Source: Mycolicibacterium neworleansense
GTDB taxonomy: Bacteria > Actinomycetota > Actinomycetes > Mycobacteriales > Mycobacteriaceae
Direction: 5' to 3'
DNA: 64,000 nucleotides
NCBI RefSeq assembly: GCF_001245615.1
Contig: NZ_CWKH01000002.1
Span: 186,001-250,000 of the forward strand
Shown: one piece after another, positions 42,044 to 50,706 of the stretch
Position numbering within the stretch: position 1 is the first letter of the stretch
Layout: each line of letters begins with the position of its first letter
Notes under the pieces: generated by a model
The model's database searches: none
The model's input: only the letters and a program-made list of their open reading frames with translations
Told to the model about the DNA's origin: nothing
Made by a program: the position numbers and the translations under genes

Positions 42044-43330
42044 GTGACCTTGCTGAGTTGGAAGTATGTCGAGACCCGTACCGACGACGACTTCGTCGTC
42101 AACCCCGGGGAACGGCTCGATTGGGCCAGCACCATCGGAATCGGGGCCCAGCACGTGGTGGCCATGTTCGGCGCCACGTTCCTGGTGCCGGTGCTCACCG
42201 GTTTTCCGCCCGCCACCACGCTGCTGTTCTCCGGCGTCGGCACGATTCTGTTCCTGCTCATCACCGGAAACCGGTTGCCGAGCTACCTCGGGTCGAGTTT
42301 CTCGGTGATCGCCCCGGTGACCGCGGCGGTGGCCTCGCACGGAACCGGAAGCGCACTCGGCGGTTTGATCGCGGTCGGGCTGTTGCTGATCATCATCGGC
42401 GCGGTGGTGCACTTGGTCGGCACCCATTGGATTGATGTGGCACTGCCTCCGGTGGTGACCGGTGCCATCGTCGCGCTGATCGGTTTCAACCTCGCACCGG
42501 CCGCCAAGTCCAATTTCGAGCAGGGCCCGCTGGTCGGGCTGGTCACGCTGGTCCTGCTGGTCGTCACGCTGGCGTTTTTCAAGGGATTGATCGGAAGGCT
42601 GGCGATCTTCGGCGCGGTGGTGACCGGCTATGTCGTGGCGCTGATCCGCGGCGACGTCGACACCGCGGCGATCGCGGCGGCACCGTGGCTGGGGCTGCCC
42701 GAATTCCACACCCCGACGTTCAACCTGGCGGTGCTGCCGCTGTTCCTGCCCGCGGTGATCGCGCTGGTCGCCGAGAACATCGGGCACGTCAAGTCGGTCG
42801 GGCAGATGACCGGCACCGATCTGGATCCGCTGATCGGCCGGGCACTGGCTGCCGACGGGGTGGCCACCGTGCTGGCCGGCGCCGGCGGCGGTTCGGCCAC
42901 CACCACCTACGCGGAGAACATCGGGGTGATGGCGGCCACCCGTGTCTACTCGACCGCTGCCTACTGGGTGGCCGCCACGGTGGCGATCGCATTGTCGTTG
43001 TGTCCCAAGGTCGGCGCGGCAATCTCGGCGATCCCGCCGGGGGTGCTGGGCGGGGCCACGATCGTGCTCTACGGCCTGGTCGGGATCCTGGGGGTGCGGA
43101 TCTGGCTGACCAACCACGTGGACTTCTCCAAGCCGGTCAACCAGATGACCGCGGCCATCCCGCTGATCATCGGGATCGCCGACTTCACCTGGCAGCTCGG
43201 CTCTTTGACGTTCACCGGGATCGCGCTGGGGTCCATCGCAGCGCTGCTGGTCTTTCACGGCATGAAGTTGTTGGAGTACCTCGGCGACCTGGTCGGGCCT
43301 AGGAGCCCAGAGCGTTCACCACGCGACTGA
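42044..43330 (+). CDS. NCS2-family uracil/xanthine permease (UraA-like)
   Basis: About 428 residues with 12-14 membrane segments. UraA-family motifs are LDWASTIGIGAQHVVAMFGATFLVPVLTG (about residues 23-51), GNRLPSYLGSSFSVIAP near 70-88, LPLFLPAVIALVAENIGHVKSVGQMTG (about 230-256, with the substrate Glu), and GGSATTTYAENIGVMAATRVYS (about 285-306). It imports a nucleobase by proton symport. The GTG at 42044 has no ribosome site and lies 18 bases from the divergent SulP gene; TTG at 42050 is another option. Its 3' end overlaps the convergent flavoprotein gene by 32 bases. Confidence 0.88.
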   Translation: MTLLSWKYVETRTDDDFVVNPGERLDWASTIGIGAQHVVAMFGATFLVPVLTGFPPATTLLFSGVGTILFLLITGNRLPSYLGSSFSVIAPVTAAVASHGTGSALGGLIAVGLLLIIIGAVVHLVGTHWIDVALPPVVTGAIVALIGFNLAPAAKSNFEQGPLVGLVTLVLLVVTLAFFKGLIGRLAIFGAVVTGYVVALIRGDVDTAAIAAAPWLGLPEFHTPTFNLAVLPLFLPAVIALVAENIGHVKSVGQMTGTDLDPLIGRALAADGVATVLAGAGGGSATTTYAENIGVMAATRVYSTAAYWVAATVAIALSLCPKVGAAISAIPPGVLGGATIVLYGLVGILGVRIWLTNHVDFSKPVNQMTAAIPLIIGIADFTWQLGSLTFTGIALGSIAALLVFHGMKLLEYLGDLVGPRSPERSPRD

Positions 43331-44315
43331 ACACCGAGGGCAGCGCCGCCGACGCCGGGGTGATGCAGGCCCGAACCGGGCCGAAACCGCTGCCGTGCAA
43401 CAGGGCTGCGGTGAGTAACCGATAGCGCCGGGTCATCGCACGCCACTGCCGGTCGTAGTCACCGGGCCGGTCGGCACGCACACACCGCACCAGAAGTTCG
43501 GCCGCACCGAACGCCAGACCCATCCCCTCGCCGGTCAGCGCATCCACGTAGCCGGCCGCGTCACCGACCAACAGCACCCGGCCGGCGCTCCGGTTGCGGA
43601 CCTTCTGCCGCAGCGGCCCGGCGGCCCGGTCATGACCGTGCTCGAGACCTTGAATCCGCTCGGCCAGCAACGGAAATGCGGCCAGATGCTCATCGAAGCC
43701 ACCGCGCACCGAGGTCAGGATCGCCACCCCGACACAGTTCTCACCGACCGGCGTCACGTACGCCTCGGCATCCGGCCCCCAGTACACCTCGACACAATCG
43801 GACCACGGGGCGATCTGGACATGACGGCGGATTCCCCAGCGGCGCCGCCTGCCCTCACCCGCACTGAGCCCCAGCGAGCGGCGGATCGGTGAATGCAGGC
43901 CATCGGCGGCGGCCAGGTACCGGGCCCGAAAACCGGCCGCGCTCACCGATGTCGAGTCCTGGGCCACCGGGCCCACCTCACCGTGGACCACGCGGACCCC
44001 GGCTGACGCGGCGGCCTCCGACAGTGCGGCGTGCAGCACCGTACGACGCACACCGCGGCCCGCCCCGTCACGGAACCTGGCTTCCGCGGTGCGGTGCCCG
44101 TCCAGATACCGGATGCCCTGAAATGCGCGGCCCTCGACCTCCGCCCCCAGCCGCTGCAGTTGCCGAACCGAGTGCGGCATCAGCCCCTCGCCGCAGGCCT
44201 TGTCGATCGGGCCTTGGCGGCGTTCCACCACCACCGCCTCCAGCCCGGCACGCGCCGCGTGCACCGCGGTGGCCAGCCCCGCCGGTCCGCCGCCAGCGAC
44301 GAGCAGGTCGATCAC
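43299..44315 (-). CDS. FAD-dependent monooxygenase/reductase of a type III PKS operon
   Basis: A 338-residue flavoprotein of the geranylgeranyl-reductase / aromatic-hydroxylase type. The FAD motif is LLVAGGGPAGLATAVHAARAGLEAVVVERR (about residues 4-33), and the second FAD segment is GRVLLVGDAAGYVDALTGEGMGLAFGAAELLVR (about 263-295). The GTG start overlaps the methyltransferase stop (GTGA). Being third after a type III PKS and an ICMT-like methyltransferase, it matches the order and type of SrsC, which hydroxylates phenolic lipids toward quinones, and of the flavoprotein of the mycobacterial polyketide-quinone operon. The reaction is inferred from this parallel. Confidence 0.78.
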   Translation of the reverse strand: MIDLLVAGGGPAGLATAVHAARAGLEAVVVERRQGPIDKACGEGLMPHSVRQLQRLGAEVEGRAFQGIRYLDGHRTAEARFRDGAGRGVRRTVLHAALSEAAASAGVRVVHGEVGPVAQDSTSVSAAGFRARYLAAADGLHSPIRRSLGLSAGEGRRRRWGIRRHVQIAPWSDCVEVYWGPDAEAYVTPVGENCVGVAILTSVRGGFDEHLAAFPLLAERIQGLEHGHDRAAGPLRQKVRNRSAGRVLLVGDAAGYVDALTGEGMGLAFGAAELLVRCVRADRPGDYDRQWRAMTRRYRLLTAALLHGSGFGPVRACITPASAALPSVFSRVVNALGS

Positions 44316-44821
44316 GTCAAGCCTTGCAACGCTGCGTTTTCCACGCGGATCCTGGTCCGCAGCAACGCGGCGTTGGCCACGGTGAACACCACCGCGGTGA
44401 TCCACGCGCCGCCGGCCAGCGGCAGTGCGGCCCCCTCGGTGACCACGGCCACGTAGTTCGGGTGCGGCAGTATCCGGTACGGGCCGTCGACGACGCGCGC
44501 GGCTCCGGGCACCACCACGACCCTGGTGTTCCACTGCCTGCCCAACGTGGTGATGCACCACCAGCGCAAGGCCTGAGCCGCGAGTACGACCGCGACCATC
44601 GTCCGGCCGAGCACCGGCCGCGGCCGGCGGCGACGTGCCTCCACCACCGAGCCCACCAGCAACGCGACGTGCAACGCGACCATCACCGGATAGTGACCGG
44701 CCCCGAATTCCTTGCCGCCCTGGGCGGTACTCCACTTCAGGTTACGTTTGGACACCACGAGCTCCAGGACCCGCTCAGCGGCGACGAGAGCAATCAGCGC
44801 GGTGAATCTCTTTGCCGTCAT
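44312..44821 (-). CDS. Isoprenylcysteine-carboxyl-methyltransferase-like membrane methyltransferase
   Basis: A 169-residue membrane protein with about four hydrophobic helices. The ICMT signature covers the C-terminal half: RWWCITTLGRQWNTRVVVVPGAARVVDGPYRILPHPNYVAVVTEGAALPL, in which H-P-N-Y binds S-adenosylmethionine. In phenolic-lipid operons the same type of protein (SrsB) methylates the alkylresorcinol hydroxyl group rather than protein. Its ATG overlaps the last base of the PKS TGA, and its own stop overlaps the flavoprotein GTG, so all three genes are coupled. Confidence 0.82.
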   Translation of the reverse strand: MTAKRFTALIALVAAERVLELVVSKRNLKWSTAQGGKEFGAGHYPVMVALHVALLVGSVVEARRRRPRPVLGRTMVAVVLAAQALRWWCITTLGRQWNTRVVVVPGAARVVDGPYRILPHPNYVAVVTEGAALPLAGGAWITAVVFTVANAALLRTRIRVENAALQGLT

Positions 44822-45909
44822 CAGCGCCAGCGCAGCAGGACGAGCTCGGAGCAGAATCCCGGACCCATGGCCATCATCACCCCGGGCGTGCCCGTTTCCG
44901 GCCGCTTGCAGATGGTTTCACGCAATACGTGCAGGACCGAGGACGACGACAGGTTGCCGACGTCGGCGAGGGACTGCCAGGTCAGATCCAGGGCGTCCTC
45001 AGGTAATCCGAGGGTTTCGATGATCGCCTCGATCACCTTCGGGCCGCCCGGATGGCTCACCCAGGCGGACACGTCGTCAACGGAAAGACCGTGGTCGCCG
45101 AGGAAACCCGCGACGTCGTCGCCGAGGTAGCGGCCCACGAAGCCGGGGACCTCGGCACTGAGCACGATCTCGAATCCGTCCGCGCCGATGTCCCAACCCA
45201 TGGCGTGCAACGAGTCCGGGTAGAGATGACTGCGGGAGTCCAGCACGTCGGGCCCGCTCGGGTTCAGCTTCCGAGCCCGTTGCTCGCCGACCGCGACCAC
45301 CGCGGCCGCGCCGTCACCGAACAGTGCACCGGCCACCAGCGTCGGCATCGAGGGATTGTGTTTGCGGGTCAGCGAACACAACTCGACAGACACCAGGACC
45401 GCGACCTTGTCGGGCGCGCCCCGCAGATAGTCGTTGAGCCGGGCGATGCCGGCGGCACCGGCCACACAGCCCAGTCCGAAGATCGGGATGCGGCGCACGT
45501 CGGGACGCAGCCCGAGCCGCCCGGCGATGCGGGCATCCAACGAGGGAACCGCGGCGCCCGTGACCGTGGTGGTCACGATCAGATCGACGTCCTGCGGGCT
45601 CAGGCCCGCCTCGTCCAACGCCCCGGACAGTGCGGCGCAGCCCAGTTCGGTTGCGTGCTCGATGAACAGGCTGTTGCTCTCACCGAAATCGTCGAGCCCG
45701 GCGTATCGCTCGAGCGGCAGGACCAGATATCTGCTGTTCACTTTCGCGCTCTTGTGCAGGGCCCGAACCACGTCCTCGACGTCGGCGTATCCCGGCAGGT
45801 CCAGCAGGGCGCCGGTGACCTCGTCCTGGGTATATCGATGCGGAGGCAGGACAGCATGGACGCCGGCAATCGTGCTGTGGCTGGGCATTCTGGCGACGTT
45901 AATTCCCAT
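44821..45909 (-). CDS. Type III polyketide synthase (chalcone synthase-like)
   Basis: A 362-residue ketosynthase of the chalcone/stilbene synthase fold. The catalytic triad is visible: Cys148 in [13 protein letters not shown], His286 in [13 protein letters not shown], and Asn319 in [11 protein letters not shown]. Bacterial type III PKSs of this kind extend long-chain acyl-CoAs with malonyl-CoA to alkylpyrones or alkylresorcinols. The PKS / methyltransferase / flavoprotein order is that of srsABC and of the M. smegmatis polyketide-quinone operon, so a membrane quinone or methylated phenolic lipid is the likely product. Start ATG 45909 lacks a clear ribosome site; ATG 45888 is an alternative. 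Confidence 0.86.
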   Translation of the reverse strand: MGINVARMPSHSTIAGVHAVLPPHRYTQDEVTGALLDLPGYADVEDVVRALHKSAKVNSRYLVLPLERYAGLDDFGESNSLFIEHATELGCAALSGALDEAGLSPQDVDLIVTTTVTGAAVPSLDARIAGRLGLRPDVRRIPIFGLGCVAGAAGIARLNDYLRGAPDKVAVLVSVELCSLTRKHNPSMPTLVAGALFGDGAAAVVAVGEQRARKLNPSGPDVLDSRSHLYPDSLHAMGWDIGADGFEIVLSAEVPGFVGRYLGDDVAGFLGDHGLSVDDVSAWVSHPGGPKVIEAIIETLGLPEDALDLTWQSLADVGNLSSSSVLHVLRETICKRPETGTPGVMMAMGPGFCSELVLLRWR

Positions 45910-45966
45910 ACCCGTACAACGGGGGCCTACCTTCGGCGGTTCAACGCTGCCCCGGTCAATCCGGGT

Positions 45967-47403
45967 TCATCCACGGTGACGCTTGTCACGCGCCGGCACA
46001 CCATTGGGGCCCTCGATCGAGCGCGCATACGTGCCGACGGTGAACGCGATCGCCGATCCCATGATCCCGAGCGCACGCGCATCGACGTTGTCGATGGTGT
46101 CGCGCGCGGTGTGATAGTTCGGGTCGAAGGCCACTGCCGCCCGCCCGCCCCACAACCTGGCCTGGACCTCGGTCTTGCGCTGCGACGATCCCGTGGTCGC
46201 GCCCCCGATCGGCACCCCGGCCTGCAGGAACGGGTGATAGTCGGTGTTGGGACTGATCGGCATGTCCGCGGGCCGCGCCCCGGCCAAGTTGAGGTAACCG
46301 GCCATGGTCCGCTCGATGCCTGCCGACCCTTCGGGGATCGCCTTGGGGTCGGTGGCCTGGCCGGACTGGTCACCGTCATAGGTGAAGAACCCGGCGTTCG
46401 GCGAACCGACCATGTCGAAGTTCAGGTACAGCGCGAGATCGTCGAGCTGGTCCAAGGGCAGGTTGCGCACATACTGCTTCGACCCGTCCAACCCCATTTC
46501 CTCGGCACCCCAGAAGGCGAACCGCACCGCGTTGGTTGCCTTCGGCGAACTACCCAGCTGCAGTGCGGTTTCCAGTACCGCGGCCACGCCGGATCCGTTG
46601 TCGTTGATACCCGGGCCCCCGCCGACGCTGTCCAGGTGCGCGCCCACGAGCACCACGTCGGACGTCGACCCCGTCTTGGTCTGCGCAGTCACGTTCCGGG
46701 ATTTGACCATCTCGGCTTTGCCGTCGAGGGTCAGGCGAACCGGCGCGCTCGTGCGTCGCAGCGCCGCATCAGCGTTTTCGTCGATGACGCCGACCGGGAC
46801 GGTGAGTTCGCGGTAGTAGCCGGTACTGAACAGCCCGCCCGGAGCGGGCTGATGCCCGGTGTTGACCACCAACACGCCCACCGCGCCCTTGGCCAGCGCG
46901 GTGTTCTGTTTGACCACAACCGAACACCCGGTGTCATCGACCACCGCGATGGCGCCGGAGATGTTCAACGACCCGTAATCGGTGGCGGCGCAGCCGGACG
47001 GCTTGCCCGGGCGCAGCGTCGGGGCGTTGAGCCCGCCGGGCGCCGTCGTCACCAGCATCGACGCCTGATCCACCTGGTAGTCGGTCCCCGACACGGTCAG
47101 CGCGGGCTTACCTCCGCGCATCGCGCCCATGCGCTCGAACTCCGGCGTCTGTACGTCGAAGCCCTTGTCCCGCAGCAGCTGTGCCACATAGTCGACGCTG
47201 GCGTCATAGCCGGGACTGCCGACGGCCCGGTTCCCGTCATGTGCGTCGGCGATCTCCTGGAGCTTGCGCAGGTGGGCGAACATCGCGTCGACGGTGATCT
47301 CGCCCGCCAGTTCCTGAGGTTCGACGGCCTTCGGCGACGGCTGCGCCGAGCATCCCGCGAGTGCGGCACCGAGCAGTAAGACAGCGAGTCGGCGTGCCGT
47401 CAC
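45967..47403 (-). CDS. Lipoprotein aminopeptidase, M28 family (second LpqL-like copy)
   Basis: A 478-residue secreted peptidase. The signal peptide ends with the lipobox L-A-G-C (Cys18), so it is lipid-anchored. A PA-domain insert covers about residues 120-225. The M28 catalytic core has GAHLDSVGGGPGINDNGSG, AEEMG, FDMVGSP, and YHTARDTIDN, supplying the two-zinc ligands His, Asp, Glu, Asp and His. It is paralogous to the gene just upstream and overlaps it by GTGA, so a tandem duplication forms one operon. It likely trims N-terminal residues from peptides outside the membrane. It lies 57 bases upstream of the PKS gene on the same strand. Confidence 0.86.
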   Translation of the reverse strand: MTARRLAVLLLGAALAGCSAQPSPKAVEPQELAGEITVDAMFAHLRKLQEIADAHDGNRAVGSPGYDASVDYVAQLLRDKGFDVQTPEFERMGAMRGGKPALTVSGTDYQVDQASMLVTTAPGGLNAPTLRPGKPSGCAATDYGSLNISGAIAVVDDTGCSVVVKQNTALAKGAVGVLVVNTGHQPAPGGLFSTGYYRELTVPVGVIDENADAALRRTSAPVRLTLDGKAEMVKSRNVTAQTKTGSTSDVVLVGAHLDSVGGGPGINDNGSGVAAVLETALQLGSSPKATNAVRFAFWGAEEMGLDGSKQYVRNLPLDQLDDLALYLNFDMVGSPNAGFFTYDGDQSGQATDPKAIPEGSAGIERTMAGYLNLAGARPADMPISPNTDYHPFLQAGVPIGGATTGSSQRKTEVQARLWGGRAAVAFDPNYHTARDTIDNVDARALGIMGSAIAFTVGTYARSIEGPNGVPARDKRHRG

Positions 47404-48905
47404 TGCGCGGTGATCTGATGGCGCGTGCGGTCGGAGCGGACCGGTAAACCGTTGCGGCCGCGCTGATCTTGGGCATATAGCCCGACAGCAAATGCGACGC
47501 CCTCACCATGTATCTGCAGTGCATCCCGGTTCACGTGGTCAAGGGTATCGGTGTTCTTGTGGTAGTTCGGGTCGAACGGTTGATCCACCTCGCCGGACCA
47601 CAATTTGGCTTCCTCGGCGTCCATCTTGTCCTCCGCGCCGGAGAACAGCCCACCGGCAGGTATCCCCGACAAGGTGAAGCCGTCATAGTCGGATCTGCCG
47701 TCAAAACTGGTGTCGCGCGGTGTCTTTCCCGCATCTTTCAGATAGGCCGCCAGGGTGCGCTCGATGCCCGCCGAGCCTTCGGGGACACGCGGGCGGCCCT
47801 GCTCGTCCAGCGGTGCGGACTGGTCGCCGTCGTAGGTGAAGTAGCCCGGGTTGGGTGAACCGAGCATGTCGAAATTCAGGTACATGGCAATGTCTTTGAG
47901 CGCTTCGGTGTCCAGGGATTCGACGTAGTTGGTCGATCCCAGCAAACCTTCCTCCTCGCCGCCCCAGAAGCCGAACCGCACCGCGTTCGCCACCTGCGGC
48001 GAATCGCCCAGCTGCAACGCGGTTTCCAGCACAGCGGCGACCCCCGAACCGTTGTCGTTGATGCCGGGGCCCTCCGGAACGCTGTCGAGGTGCGCCCCGA
48101 CCATCACCACGTCCGACGTCGAGCCGGTCTTGGTCTGGGCGATGATGTTGCGGGTGTGCTCGACGCGCACACCCGCGACGAGCTTGAGGGTGGTGGGTCC
48201 GGGCGCATTGCGCAGCCGGGTGCCCTCGTCCTTGGTCACGCTGACCACCGGGATCTTGACGTCCGTGTTGCGCCCCAGTGTGCCGCCCATCTTCTCGTCG
48301 TTGTTGGTGTTGACGACGATCATCGCGACAGCGCCACGCTCGGCGGCCGCGGCCTGCTTGTCGCCGAAGGGGCAGGAACCGCGGTCGACCAGCACCACCG
48401 CTCCGGCCACCGGCAGTCCGTCGTAGTCGGCGGCCTGACATCCCGGGGTGTCTTCCACCTTCGCCGGCACCAGCGGCGCGGACACCCCCTCCTGTGTGGT
48501 GCCGATGGTGAACTCCAGCGGTTTTGCGGTGACGGACTGACCGCCGACGGTGACCTGCGGATCCTCGGCGAACGGCAACCGCACCTCGAACTCCGGGGTT
48601 TGCACGTCAAAGCCCTTGTCGCGCAGCGCGCCGGCGACGTAGTCCACGCTCGCGTCGTACCCAGGAGTGCCCAACGCGCGGTTGCCGTTGTTGGCGTTGG
48701 CAATGTCCTGCAGCTTGCTCAGGTGCCCCATCATGGCGTCGGTCGACACCCGCTCCCGCAATTGGTCGCCGAACTGCGCCGCGGCCGATGAGGACTCTTG
48801 GGACTGCTGCCCATCGGTCTGCAATTCGGTCTTTGCATCACAGCCGGCCAGCCCCACGGTCAGCGCCAGCGCGCCGAGAACCGCCCCCGTCGAAGTACGT
48901 CGCAT
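47400..48905 (-). CDS. lpqL: LpqL lipoprotein aminopeptidase (M28 family)
   Basis: A 501-residue lipoprotein, the same length as M. tuberculosis LpqL (about 500). The signal peptide MRRTSTGAVLGALALTVG ends in lipobox L-A-G-C. The PA domain (LVDRGSCPFGDKQAAAAERGAVAMIVVN) is followed by the zinc core GAHLDSVPEGPGINDNGSG, GGEEEG, FDMLGSP, and YHKNTDT. A D-Y-D-G-F specificity stretch lies near 420. The frame remains open far upstream (to 49829), but the ATG at 48905 begins a perfect lipoprotein signal. The downstream copy at 45967 overlaps it by four bases. Confidence 0.9.
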   Translation of the reverse strand: MRRTSTGAVLGALALTVGLAGCDAKTELQTDGQQSQESSSAAAQFGDQLRERVSTDAMMGHLSKLQDIANANNGNRALGTPGYDASVDYVAGALRDKGFDVQTPEFEVRLPFAEDPQVTVGGQSVTAKPLEFTIGTTQEGVSAPLVPAKVEDTPGCQAADYDGLPVAGAVVLVDRGSCPFGDKQAAAAERGAVAMIVVNTNNDEKMGGTLGRNTDVKIPVVSVTKDEGTRLRNAPGPTTLKLVAGVRVEHTRNIIAQTKTGSTSDVVMVGAHLDSVPEGPGINDNGSGVAAVLETALQLGDSPQVANAVRFGFWGGEEEGLLGSTNYVESLDTEALKDIAMYLNFDMLGSPNPGYFTYDGDQSAPLDEQGRPRVPEGSAGIERTLAAYLKDAGKTPRDTSFDGRSDYDGFTLSGIPAGGLFSGAEDKMDAEEAKLWSGEVDQPFDPNYHKNTDTLDHVNRDALQIHGEGVAFAVGLYAQDQRGRNGLPVRSDRTRHQITAQ

Positions 48906-49070
48906 TGCACCCACGGTAGCTGCTCGCACGAACGGCCCGGCGAATAAATCGGTTGCCTGGGGATTTGCTGTGATGGCATGGTGTTTCCCGGCGCCGACAG
49001 GGAGGCAGGCCGAGCGGGATACCGCAACGTTTCTGCATGTTGCCGGCGGCGCCATGGCACAGGTAAAGGG

Positions 49071-49097
49071 CCTGAGGTTCGAATCCTCTCCTACAAC
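49071..49097 (+). other. tRNA T-arm-like sequence, not part of a complete tRNA
   Basis: CCTGAGGTTCGAATCCTCTC has the TTCGAAT loop of a tRNA T-arm closed by a four-pair GAGG/CCTC stem. The expected acceptor partner (TTGTAGG) is not found 60-90 bases upstream and no CCA end follows. It could be a tRNA fragment left by an integration event, or chance. Confidence 0.3.
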
Positions 49098-49100
49098 CCC

Positions 49101-49200
49101 GATACCGCCGCCGGAGTCACGCAGTCGACGGCCTTGTGGCCCACACCCGCCGGTACGGGGGTGTGACGCCCCGCCCGAGCTTGCGTCCGGCGGCGGTATC
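49101..49200. repeat. Structured 100-nt element bounded by a perfect 15-bp inverted repeat
   Basis: GATACCGCCGCCGGA (49101-49115) is the exact reverse complement of TCCGGCGGCGGTATC (49186-49200). Between them GTCAC (49116-49120) can pair with GTGAC (49163-49167). Inside are two hairpins: GGCC-TTGT-GGCC (49130-49141) and CACACCC/GGGTGTG (49142-49165) with CCG/CGG nested in its loop. The whole looks like a multibranched RNA or a MITE-like palindrome, 41 bases before the SPFH gene. It could be a leader structure, a terminator for an upstream transcript, or a small mobile repeat. Confidence 0.6.
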
Positions 49201-49241
49201 CCTTTGCTGCACAGACACATACACCGGAAGGAGGACACGAC

Positions 49242-49940
49242 ATGAGTATCTTCACGTTCAACCGAATCACTGTTTCCGCAGGCCAGTGCGCACTGGAGTA
49301 CCGGGACGGCACGCTGGGTCGTGTCCTGCCCCCGGGCCGTCACCGCATTGATGTGGCGGCCTCGGTGGTGCGTGTCGAGATGCGCGAGCAGGTACTGACG
49401 CTGGCGCCGCAGGAGGTGCTGACCTCGGATGCCGTGTCGCTGCGGATCTCCGTCGCGCTGCAGTTCAAGGTGAGCGACGCCGTGGCCTACGTGGAGGCGG
49501 CGGCCGATCCGATGGCCGCGGTGTACCTGGCCGCACAGATCGCGCTGCGCGATCTGGCCGCCGGGGCAACCGCCGACGAGGTGATGCAGCGCGGCAACCG
49601 CATTGATGCCGACGCGATCGCCGCGGCGGCCCGCGCGGCCGGTGCGCGTACCGGTGTCGAGGTGATCGGGGCCTTCGTCAAGGACGTGATCATCCCGGCC
49701 GAGATCCGCGCCGCGGCAATGCAGCTGGCGACGGCCAAGGCCACCGGTGCGGCGAAGCTGGAGGCGGCCCGCGCCGAGACCGCGGCGCTGCGTGCGCTGG
49801 CCAATGCCGGCAAGCTGCTGGACGCGCACCCGGCCCTGGCTCAGCTACAGCTGGTCCAGCGCGTGCCGTACGGCTCGAAGGTGGTGCTGGCTCTCGGTGA
49901 CGCGAGCGGTGCCGCGGATGTGGCGTCTGACCCGGAGTAA
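49242..49940 (+). CDS. SPFH/band-7 (slipin-like) protein
   Basis: A 232-residue SPFH-domain protein. Family pattern: EYRDGTLGRVLPPGRHRID (about residues 20-38), VREMREQVLTLAPQEVLTSDAVSLRISVALQFKVSDA-type strands (about 45-80), then DPMAAVYLAAQIALRDLAAGATADEVM and an Ala/Glu-rich coiled-coil tail (AAMQLATAKATGAAKLEAARAETAALRALANAGKLL). No N-terminal membrane segment is seen, unlike typical slipins, so it may be peripheral. AAGGAGG lies 7 bases before the ATG, an unusually strong ribosome site here. Role is unknown; SPFH proteins scaffold membrane complexes. Confidence 0.82.
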   Translation: MSIFTFNRITVSAGQCALEYRDGTLGRVLPPGRHRIDVAASVVRVEMREQVLTLAPQEVLTSDAVSLRISVALQFKVSDAVAYVEAAADPMAAVYLAAQIALRDLAAGATADEVMQRGNRIDADAIAAAARAAGARTGVEVIGAFVKDVIIPAEIRAAAMQLATAKATGAAKLEAARAETAALRALANAGKLLDAHPALAQLQLVQRVPYGSKVVLALGDASGAADVASDPE

Positions 49941-49951
49941 ATCCGGGTCAG
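49927..49951. terminator. Bidirectional hairpin between convergent SPFH and ABC permease genes
   Basis: CTGACCCGG-AGTAAAT-CCGGGTCAG is a perfect 9-bp stem with a 7-base loop. It covers the stop codons of both convergent genes (49938-49940 and 49948-49950). As a symmetrical hairpin it can act on both strands. Confidence 0.62.
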
Positions 49952-50706
49952 GCGTCACGCCTGTTCAGCACCACCGCGGCGGCGATGAACGCCACCGCCA
50001 CCCACACCAGGAAATAGACCAGCGAGCCCATCTCGCCCCACGGCATGGCGTACGTCGGGAACAGCCACTCCACGTGAAGGAACGTGAACATGTTGGCGAA
50101 CGGCAACCAGGGACCTGTCTGGGGGCCGGAGTTGGGCATGTTGCCCAGCAGTGGTTCGGCCACGAGCGGCCACAGCAGCAGGACTGCCACCGCGCCGGCC
50201 GCGAATCGCACGAGCGCACCGACGGCCACCCCGAGCACCGCGGCCAGAGCGGCATACAACGCGAACCCGCCGGCCACCCGCCAGGTCGCCGGGTTGGACA
50301 TCGACAGCTGCGTGCCGACCACCGGATCGGCGACCATCCGGGCCACCAGCACCGAGGCCAGCACCATCACCACCGCGCATACCGAGGAAAACGCCGCGCA
50401 CACCACCGCTTTGGCGGTCAGTACCTGTGTACGGTTCGGTGTGGCCAGCAAGGTGGTGCGGATCAGCCCGCTGCGGTATTCGCCGGTCATCGTCATCGAG
50501 GACAGCACCATCAGCACCGGAACCCCGAACACCGCGACACCCAGTGCGGCCTTCGACGGAGACAGCGCGGTGTAGTGGTGTGCGGTCATGCCCTGCATGG
50601 CGGCCAGGCCGAGGCTGAACACCGCCACCCCGACCACCGACCACAGCGGGGAGCGGGTGGTGGACAGTTTGATGCGCTCGGCGTCGAGCGCGGCCAGCGC
50701 GCTCAT
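49948..50706 (-). CDS. ABC-2 type transporter permease
   Basis: A 252-residue integral membrane protein with about six hydrophobic helices, for example WSVVGVAVFSLGLAAMQGM, AFSSVCAVVMVLASVLVARMV, GFALYAALAAVLGVAVGALV and SLVYFLVWVAVAFIAAAVVL. The cytoplasmic loop MTMTGEYRSGLIRTTLLATPNR (about residues 70-92) is the typical ABC-2 coupling region. Its ATG overlaps the ATPase stop (ATGA), so the two make one exporter. The substrate (drug, lipid or peptide) cannot be predicted. Confidence 0.85.
   Translation of the reverse strand: MSALAALDAERIKLSTTRSPLWSVVGVAVFSLGLAAMQGMTAHHYTALSPSKAALGVAVFGVPVLMVLSSMTMTGEYRSGLIRTTLLATPNRTQVLTAKAVVCAAFSSVCAVVMVLASVLVARMVADPVVGTQLSMSNPATWRVAGGFALYAALAAVLGVAVGALVRFAAGAVAVLLLWPLVAEPLLGNMPNSGPQTGPWLPFANMFTFLHVEWLFPTYAMPWGEMGSLVYFLVWVAVAFIAAAVVLNRRDA

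Larger units (their letters stand above)
48906..49241. other. 336-base intergenic region between divergent lpqL and SPFH genes
   Basis: No credible gene is present. It holds a T-arm-like sequence (49071-49097), a large inverted repeat with internal hairpins (49101-49200), and a strong AAGGAGG ribosome site (about 49228-49234) for the SPFH gene. The part next to lpqL (48906-49060) shows no recognisable element. Confidence 0.6.

Noticed and set aside
42035..43258. A 407-codon open frame on the minus strand
   Set aside because: It is antisense to the NCS2 permease and reads as a Gln/Asp/Arg-rich string with no membrane or domain pattern, typical of a shadow frame in GC-rich DNA.
45052..47379. 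A 775-codon open frame on the plus strand
   Set aside because: It runs antisense through the PKS and the second LpqL-like gene. Composition is rich in Arg, Gly and His with no recognisable family, while the minus-strand frames show full catalytic motifs.
49018..49097. A complete tRNA gene
   Set aside because: Only a T-arm-like hairpin is present. No matching 5' acceptor, anticodon arm or CCA could be placed within 60-95 bases.
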